From Micromonospora sp. HM5-17 (lineage in GTDB: Bacteria; Actinomycetota; Actinomycetes; Mycobacteriales; Micromonosporaceae): a stretch of 64,000 bases of DNA. Under the pieces are notes generated by a model. That model worked only from the letters and a program-made list of their open reading frames with translations, was not told the DNA's origin and did no database searches. The position numbers and the translations under genes are program-made. The stretch is from contig NZ_RJWA01000003.1 in the NCBI RefSeq assembly GCF_003762835.1, positions 372,001 to 436,000 of the forward strand. The letters are read 5' to 3'. Shown here piece by piece: positions 59,050 through 64,000 of this stretch. Each line of letters starts with the position of its first letter. The stretch's first letter is position 1.

Positions 59050-59147
59050 TCGCGCGCGTCCACCCGCGTCACACGGGTCCCTTGCCAGCCGAGGGGCCCG
59101 TGTCCGTTTCCGGTCCGGGCCCCTCCGTCCCTTCCCGGAGGAGCGCC
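59025..59147 (+). ncRNA. metG leader with mutually exclusive hairpins and a hidden ribosome site
   Basis: H1: CCGGCCCC (59025-59032) with GGGGCCGG (59036-59043), 8 bp. H2: ACACGGGTCCCTT (59071-59083) with GAGGGGCCCGTGT (59091-59103), 13 pairs (two G-U) with a 7-nt loop. H3: CCTCCG (59122-59127) with CGGAGG (59136-59141), which includes the metG ribosome site GGAGGAG (59137-59143). Alternatives: GGCCCCTCGG (59027-59036) pairs perfectly with CCGAGGGGCC (59089-59098), and GAGGGGCCCG (59091-59100) with CGGGCCCCTC (59116-59125). The last alternative breaks H3. There is no T tract, so control of translation is more likely than termination. I find no T-box UGGN bulge or SAM motif. Confidence 0.65.
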
Positions 59148-60638
59148 ATGACCTACCTGACCACTCCGATCTACTACGTCAACGACGTGCCGCACGTCGG
59201 GCACGCGTACACGACGGTCCTCGCCGACGCGCTGGCCCGCTGGCACCGCCTGGCCGGGCGCCCCGTCCGGCTGATCACCGGCACCGACGAGCACGGCGCC
59301 AAGGTGCAGCGGGCGGCCGCCGAGGTCGGCGTGACGCCGGCCGCGCTCGCCACGACCACCGCCGGGCGGTTCCGGTCCACCTGGGACCGGCTCGGCATCG
59401 GGTACGACGAGTTCATCCGTACCACCTCGGCCACGCACCGGCGCACCGTGACCACCCTGCTGACCCGGCTGTACGAGGCGGGCCACCTCCGGCGGGCCCG
59501 GTACGACGGCCGGTACTGCGTGGCCTGCGAGGCGTACACGACTCGGGCGGTCTGCCCGGTGCACGGCCGGCCGACCGAGCAGATCGGCGAGGAGAACTGG
59601 TTCTTCCGGCTCTCCGCGTTCGCCGGGCCGCTGGCCGAGTGGTTCGACCGGTGCCCGGACGCGGTCCAGCCGGCCGAGCGGCGGAACGAGGCGCTCGGCT
59701 GGCTGCGTCGCGGGCTGGTCGACTTCTCGATCAGCCGGGCCAACCTGACCTGGGGAATCCCGCTGCCCTGGGAGCCGACCCAGGTGACGTACGTCTGGTT
59801 CGACGCGCTCGCCAGCTATCTCACCGCCGCCGGCTGGCCGGAGCCCGACTTCCACCGCTGGTGGCCGCCGCGGCACGTCATCGGCAAGGACATCGTGCGG
59901 TTCCATGCGGTCTACTGGCCGGCGATCCTGCTCGCGGCCGGGTTGCCGCTGCCGGAGCGGGTCACGGTGCACGGATTCCTGCTCCAGCGCGGCAGCAAGA
60001 TCGCAAAGTCGGGGGAGCGGGCGGTGCCGCTGGACGACCTGATCGACCGGTTCGGCCCGGAGGCGTTGCGCTACCACCTGTTGCGGGACAACCCGGTCGG
60101 TCCGGACGGGGAGTTCTCGGTGGCCGCGGTCGAGGCGCGGTACCGGGCCGACCTCGCCAACACCCTCGGCAACCTGCTGTCCCGGGTGACCGCCCTGGTC
60201 GTCTCGCACCACGGCGGGCTCGGTCCGGCACCCCGCCCCGACTCGCCACTCGCACCGGTCGCGGCCGAGTGCGCCGAGACGGGCGTGGCCGGCTGGGAGG
60301 CCGGGCAGCCGGCCGAGGCGCTTACCGCCGCCTGGCGGCTGGTGGCGGCGGCCAACGCGTACCTGGTCTCGGCGCGGCCGTGGCGGACCGCGCCCGGCTC
60401 GGCCGAGGCGGTGGAGGTGCTCGGGGCCGCGCTGGAGGCGCTGCGGATCGTCGCCGTCCTGGCCGCGCCGGCGATTCCGCGGACCGCCGCCCGGATCTGG
60501 CGGCAGCTCGGCCTCGACGGGTACGCGCCCCGGGTCCCCGCCGACCTGGCCTGGGGCGGCTATCCGGGCGGTCGTCCGGTGGAGCGTGCCACGCCGCTGT
60601 TTCCCCGGCTGACCCCGCCGGCCCAGCCGGTCCGGTAG
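59148..60638 (+). CDS. metG: Methionyl-tRNA synthetase, divergent form
   Basis: A 496-residue class I synthetase. HIGH is HVGH (16-19) in YYVNDVPHVGHAYTTVLADALARW, followed by TGTDEHGAKVQ. A CxxC...CxxH knuckle (C123, C126, C135, H138) lies in the connective domain. VTYVWFDALASYLTAAG and HVIGKDIVRFHAVYWPAILLA are typical MetRS. The KMSKS loop is KIAKS (283-287), lacking the usual GN after it. There is no C-terminal tRNA-binding domain. It may be the sole MetRS or a second, inducible copy; the unusual leader favours special control. ATG 59148 has GGAGGAG. Confidence 0.9.
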   Translation: MTYLTTPIYYVNDVPHVGHAYTTVLADALARWHRLAGRPVRLITGTDEHGAKVQRAAAEVGVTPAALATTTAGRFRSTWDRLGIGYDEFIRTTSATHRRTVTTLLTRLYEAGHLRRARYDGRYCVACEAYTTRAVCPVHGRPTEQIGEENWFFRLSAFAGPLAEWFDRCPDAVQPAERRNEALGWLRRGLVDFSISRANLTWGIPLPWEPTQVTYVWFDALASYLTAAGWPEPDFHRWWPPRHVIGKDIVRFHAVYWPAILLAAGLPLPERVTVHGFLLQRGSKIAKSGERAVPLDDLIDRFGPEALRYHLLRDNPVGPDGEFSVAAVEARYRADLANTLGNLLSRVTALVVSHHGGLGPAPRPDSPLAPVAAECAETGVAGWEAGQPAEALTAAWRLVAAANAYLVSARPWRTAPGSAEAVEVLGAALEALRIVAVLAAPAIPRTAARIWRQLGLDGYAPRVPADLAWGGYPGGRPVERATPLFPRLTPPAQPVR

Positions 60639-60639
60639 C

Positions 60640-61570
60640 TCAGGACGCCGGTTCGGACCGCGGGTGGGCCCGGGCGGCGCGTACGACCTCCCGCGCCGTC
60701 CGGGCCCGCTCCTCGTCGTGCGGCCGGCCCAGCGTACGCGCGAGCTCGACGGCCCGGTCGAGCAGCGCCAGCGCCTCGTCACGGCGCCCCGCCGCGTGGC
60801 ACGTCTCGGCGTAGCTGTGCAGAAACTCAATCTCCATCTGTGTCTCGGACAGCGGTTCCAGCAGCTCGAGGGCGCGCCGGTGGTGGTCGAGCGCCTTCTC
60901 GGGCGACCCCGTGATCCGCAGCGCGACCCCGAGGTAGTTGTGACACCACGCCTGGTTGTGCGGCAGGTTGCTCTGCTCGGCGACCCGTAACGCGTCGTGC
61001 AGCGCGCGCAGCGACTCCGCCGGATCGTCCGGGGCCAGGGCGACCCCGAGGGTGACCAGCCCGGTGAGCCGCGCAGGCCCGTCGGCCAGGGCGAGGGAGG
61101 CCCGGGCGAGGTCGACGGCCTCGGTGCGCCGCCCGAGGCGGAGGGTCACCCATCCGTCGAAGGCCAGTGCCTGGGACTGCCCGGCGCGGTGCCCGAGCTT
61201 CTCGAACAGCGCGTGTGCCCGGCGGAAGTGCTCCTGTGCCGCCTCCAGGTCGCCGAGATCCCGGCGTGCGAAACCGACGCGCAGCGCCAACACGGCCGCG
61301 GTGTCGTCGTCCGGCCCCGCCTGCTCGGCCCGTTCGTAGGCGGCGAGCGCCTCGGTGAGGCGTCCGGCGGCGGCCCGGGCGTACCCGAGGTCCGCGAGCA
61401 GCGACGCCCGCTCCCGGTCGCGGCCGAGACGTCCCGCGGCTCCTCGTCGGCGGCGAGCTCCGCCGCGTACCGCCGGATCAGGTCGTGCATCCGGTACCGC
61501 CCGGGCGTGGTCTCCTGGACCAGGTGGGCGTCGGGTGCGGACCCGGCGTGGCCGAGGGCGCCCGCCAGGC
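60640..61570 (-). pseudogene. C-terminal part of an AfsR-like (NB-ARC/TPR) regulator, frameshifted
   Basis: Two frames together read as one protein. The first (61570 to about 61440) gives AHLVQETTPGRYRMHDLIRR, the end of an NB-ARC module. The second (about 61440 to the stop at 60640) gives ERASLLADLGYARAAAGRLT, then tetratricopeptide repeats (AQEHFRRAHALFEKLG, ALDHHRRALELLEPLSE, DEALALLDRAVELARTLG). The frame changes between EEP and GRL near 61440. The DNA-binding and ATPase parts are missing, and a plus-strand gene fragment starts where this one stops. Confidence 0.7.
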
Positions 61571-61844
61571 CCGCGACCGGGGCGCGACCGCGGACCAGGT
61601 GCACGCCGTCGCCGCGTGGCGGGAGACGCCGTGGTTCGGCGACGCGGAACGCGCCGCGCTGGCCCTGACCGAGGCGGTGACCCGGCTCGCCGACCGGCCG
61701 GACCCGGTGCCGGACCGGGTGTGGGACGTGGCCGCCACGCACCTCGACCAGAAGGAACTGGCCGCGTTGCTGCTCACCATCGCGGTCGGTAACGCGCTCG
61801 ACCGGCTCGACGTGCCGACCCGGCGACAGGCGGGCGGGTGGTGA
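61569..61844 (+). pseudogene. 3' half of a carboxymuconolactone decarboxylase (AhpD-like) gene
   Basis: The frame ARDRGATADQVHAVAAW, RETPWFGDAERAALALTEAV, LAALLLTIAVGNALDRLDVP and a TRRQAGGW end matches the last about 90 residues of CMD-family proteins (normally about 150). The N-terminal half with the CxxC motif is absent. It abuts the AfsR-like fragment 5'-to-5'. Confidence 0.7.
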
Positions 61845-61958
61845 GCAGGCCGCGCGACACCGGAAGGCGCGACTGACGCGTCGAGAGGGTTCCGCCCCCG
61901 GCAGGGGCACCCCGGTCAACACGGACGAATCTGGATGACCACGGAGAGGAGCATCGTC

Positions 61959-62417
61959 ATGCCGACCAGGAAGCAGACCACCGGCGTCAACGGCGAGGAG
62001 CAGGACGGGTTCACCGCCGAGGAGCGCGAGGCCATGAGGGAGCGCGCCCGGGAGGTGAGGGCGGGCGCCCGGCGGGGCGCCAAGGCCGACCCGGAGGGCG
62101 AGGTGCTCGCGAAGATCGCCGAGATGTCGGAATCCGACCGAACCATCGCCGAGCGGCTGCACAACCTGATCAAGGCGACCGCCCCGGCCCTCACGCCGAG
62201 GCTGTGGTACGGCATGCCCGCGTACGCCCGGGACGGCAAGGTCGTCTGCTTCTTCCAGAGCGCGGCGAAGTTCAAGACACGGTACGCGACGCTCGGCTTC
62301 AGCGACGAGGCGAACCTCGACGAGGGCACCATGTGGCCCACCTCCTTCGCCCTGACCAGGCTGACCGCCGACGACGAGGCGAGGATCAGCGCGCTCGTCC
62401 GGCGGGCGGTGAGCTGA
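61959..62417 (+). CDS. DUF1801 protein
   Basis: A 152-residue protein from ATG 61959 (ribosome site GGAGAGGAG, 7-nt spacing; ATG 61935 would add 8 residues). The first about 60 residues are highly charged and helical ([20 protein letters not shown]). The domain (about 70-152) matches DUF1801/Ydh[51 protein letters not shown]. Its relatives in Bacillus were called iron chaperones, but the function is not firm. Confidence 0.85.
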   Translation: MPTRKQTTGVNGEEQDGFTAEEREAMRERAREVRAGARRGAKADPEGEVLAKIAEMSESDRTIAERLHNLIKATAPALTPRLWYGMPAYARDGKVVCFFQSAAKFKTRYATLGFSDEANLDEGTMWPTSFALTRLTADDEARISALVRRAVS

Positions 62418-62430
62418 GGGTCGGCGTGCC

Positions 62431-62505
62431 GCCGGGTCGGCCGGCACGGGGTGGGCCGGCCGACCCGGCGGTTCCCGGGCCGGCACCGGCGCCGGCCCGG
62501 GAACC
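62431..62505. terminator. Two tandem 14-bp hairpins between converging genes
   Basis: GCCGGGTCGGCCGG (62431-62444) pairs with CCGGCCGACCCGGC (62456-62469). Immediately after, GGTTCCCGGGCCGG (62470-62483) pairs with CCGGCCCGGGAACC (62492-62505). Both stems are perfect. One may serve each strand. Confidence 0.85.
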
Positions 62506-62570
62506 CCGATCCGCTCGACCGCCGGTGCCCCGGGCTGTCCGGGCCGCGGTCACCCGGATCCGTACCGCGC

Positions 62571-64000
62571 TCACCCGTACATCAGGTGCAGCACCATTCC
62601 GGCCTCGGCGTGCGGGAGGTTGTGACAGTGGTTGGCCCACACCCCGGGGTTGTCGGCCGGGAACGCCACCTCCCAGACCTCGCCGGGGCGTACGTCGAAG
62701 GAGTCCAGCCACAGTGGGCTCCCGGTCGCCGGTTTGCCGTTCCGGGACAGCACCAGGACGTGATGCCCGTGCAGATGCCACGGGTGCACCACCAGTGATC
62801 GGTTCACGATCGTGAACCGGACGATGTCGCCGAGGCGGACGACCTGGGGCGGGATGTCCGGGTCCGCGGCGCCGTTGACCGTGTGGGCGTACCGGGGAAG
62901 CAGCCCGCGCAGGTCGAGGCCGCGATCGAGCACGAGGGTGAAGTCGCGGTCGAACCGGGACCACGGGACCGGGGAACCGGCGCCGTAGCTGAGCGGATCC
63001 AGCACCGGCCAGCGGTCGGTCGCGGTGGAGACCGATCCGGTCGACCAGACCGCCCGGCCGTCGACGAACAGCGCCACCGGGGTGGCGGGTGCGGAGAACA
63101 CCAGGTCGTAGCGCCCGCCGGCCGGCACCAGTACGGCGGTGTCGCGCAGCGGCTGCGGCCCCCGCAGATCGAACCCGTCGATGGCGGCGACCTGGAACGG
63201 GGTCCCGGCCAGGGCGTACCGGTGGGTTGTACTGTCGGTGTTGATCAGGCGTAGCCGTACGGGCGTCCCCGCCTCGACGCGCTCCGAGCGCGGCTCGGGC
63301 AGCGCGACGCCGGCCAGCGTGTGCACCGGCACCGTGACGTCGACGCCGGCGCCCGGCGCAGGAACGTCGACGCCGGCCACCGGGGCCGGGCGCACCACCA
63401 GGACGCCGTAGAGGCCCTTCCGCACGCCGATGTCGGATACCGCGTGCGTGTGGTACCAGTACGTCCCGACCTGGTCGGCGCGGAACCGGTAGACGAACTC
63501 CTGTCCGGGCAGGACCGCCTCCTGCGTCACGCCCGGCACACCGTCCTGGCTGTTCGGCACGTCGTACCCGTGCCAGTGCAGCGTGACACCCCGCGCGATG
63601 TCCCGGTTGCGCAGGGTCACCTCGATGATGTCACCGGCGGTGGCGGTCAGCTCCGGCCCGGGGACCTGCCCGTTGAACGCCCACGCCGCGACGTCACGGC
63701 CGCCGACGCGTACCGTGGCGGTCCCGGCCGTCAGCGTGAACCGCCGGGTCGGCTCGCCCACGGGCCGCTCGTCCCGGTTGCGGTGGTCGTGCGGTACGGC
63801 CGGAGCGGCGCCCGGCGCGACGGCCAGCCCGGTTCCGGTCACCAGCGCCCCGACCGCCACCGCGAGGGCCACCCGGTACGCCGCCCGGGACGGGCGGGAT
63901 CCGAGGGCGCGCCACGAGACCACGGTCGCCGTGAGCACGCCGGCGACCGCGAGCAGTCCCGCGCCCGCCGAGGCCGGATAGCCGTGCAGGACCGTGACGA
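62571..64000 (-). CDS. Multicopper oxidase, C-terminal part (runs off the window)
   Basis: At least 476 residues, open to the window edge; upstream codons (VTVLHGYPASAGAGLLAVAGVL) show further membrane segments, so the N-terminus is a membrane domain. The copper motifs are HWHG, WYHTH, HPWHLHGH and HCH(N)LPHAE, giving all type 1, 2 and 3 ligands; the axial residue of type 1 copper is probably Met (AEAGMVLHLM). The protein is anchored with its oxidase domain outside. It may oxidise copper, iron or phenols. It ends at the tandem terminators. Confidence 0.92.
   Translation of the reverse strand, partial: VTVLHGYPASAGAGLLAVAGVLTATVVSWRALGSRPSRAAYRVALAVAVGALVTGTGLAVAPGAAPAVPHDHRNRDERPVGEPTRRFTLTAGTATVRVGGRDVAAWAFNGQVPGPELTATAGDIIEVTLRNRDIARGVTLHWHGYDVPNSQDGVPGVTQEAVLPGQEFVYRFRADQVGTYWYHTHAVSDIGVRKGLYGVLVVRPAPVAGVDVPAPGAGVDVTVPVHTLAGVALPEPRSERVEAGTPVRLRLINTDSTTHRYALAGTPFQVAAIDGFDLRGPQPLRDTAVLVPAGGRYDLVFSAPATPVALFVDGRAVWSTGSVSTATDRWPVLDPLSYGAGSPVPWSRFDRDFTLVLDRGLDLRGLLPRYAHTVNGAADPDIPPQVVRLGDIVRFTIVNRSLVVHPWHLHGHHVLVLSRNGKPATGSPLWLDSFDVRPGEVWEVAFPADNPGVWANHCHNLPHAEAGMVLHLMYG

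Noticed and set aside
59071-59103. Intrinsic terminator in the metG leader
   Set aside because: The 13-pair stem has no U tract and is followed by the structured ribosome-site hairpin, so translation control is the better reading, though termination is not excluded.
58999-59147. T-box leader for metG
   Set aside because: No T-box UGGN bulge consensus, no stem I specifier loop, and the region is too short.

Overview
The window is high-GC, gene-dense chromosomal DNA from an actinobacterium, most likely a Micromonosporaceae member (Micromonospora-like). Supporting signs are the strong G/C third-position bias, many GTG starts, a mycothiol gene (mshB), an actinobacterial-type three-gene succinate dehydrogenase, ECF41/SigJ-like sigma and PadR regulators, and many transcripts that appear leaderless (a TANNNT -10 box 6-7 nt before the start codon). 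I see no rRNA, tRNA, CRISPR array, prophage, transposase or antibiotic gene cluster. Most of the window is housekeeping, with a few decayed spots.

Layout. 1-10 kb: xseA (partial) diverges from ispH; then a lipoprotein, rmuC, a PadR regulator with its membrane-protein partner, a secreted serine hydrolase, a DUF6882 protein and a membrane-anchored pentapeptide-repeat protein. 10-17 kb, minus strand: a compact, overlapping set made of a Ycf46-like AAA+ ATPase, a Ycf35/DUF1257-like protein, a DUF2997 protein, a membrane helix-hairpin-helix protein and a radical-SAM activase-like protein, followed by valS. This conserved-looking module has no assigned function. 17-24 kb: a SigJ-type sigma factor facing a SnoaL protein, alkylation repair (ada-alkA fusion and ogt), ychF, a PH-domain protein, a degenerate pterin dehydratase and a mutT. 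24-28 kb: sdhCAB. 28-32 kb: tldD/tldE. 32-38.5 kb: a complete oligopeptide ABC transporter (dppDFCBA).

38.5-41.2 kb is decayed: two places where two 3' gene halves meet 5'-to-5', around an orphan PemK-like gene and an unknown gene. 41-45 kb: metH under a probable S-adenosylhomocysteine riboswitch whose 3' end can control exposure of the ribosome binding site. 45-55 kb: an alpha/beta hydrolase, a short UvrA2-type protein, an AraC/VOC pair, a prolyl oligopeptidase-family peptidase divergent from mshB, small membrane proteins and a GNAT enzyme. 55-58 kb: fdxA coupled to dapC, which seems to start at CTG, a membrane protein and a SIMPL protein.

58.8-60.6 kb holds what I consider the most interesting locus: a divergent methionyl-tRNA synthetase with a palindrome inside its promoter, a leaderless 16-codon upstream ORF, and an RNA leader in which one GAGGGGCC segment can pair with three different partners, the last of which overlaps the arm that hides the Shine-Dalgarno. 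It reads like an undescribed attenuation or translation switch. The window ends with another 5'-to-5' scar (AfsR/TPR regulator against a carboxymuconolactone decarboxylase-family gene), a DUF1801 protein and a partial multicopper oxidase.

Two themes link the parts: methionine metabolism under RNA control (metH and metG, both with a CCTCCG/CGGAGG stem that can hide the ribosome binding site), and a repeated scar type in which divergent gene pairs seem to have lost their shared promoter and both 5' ends.
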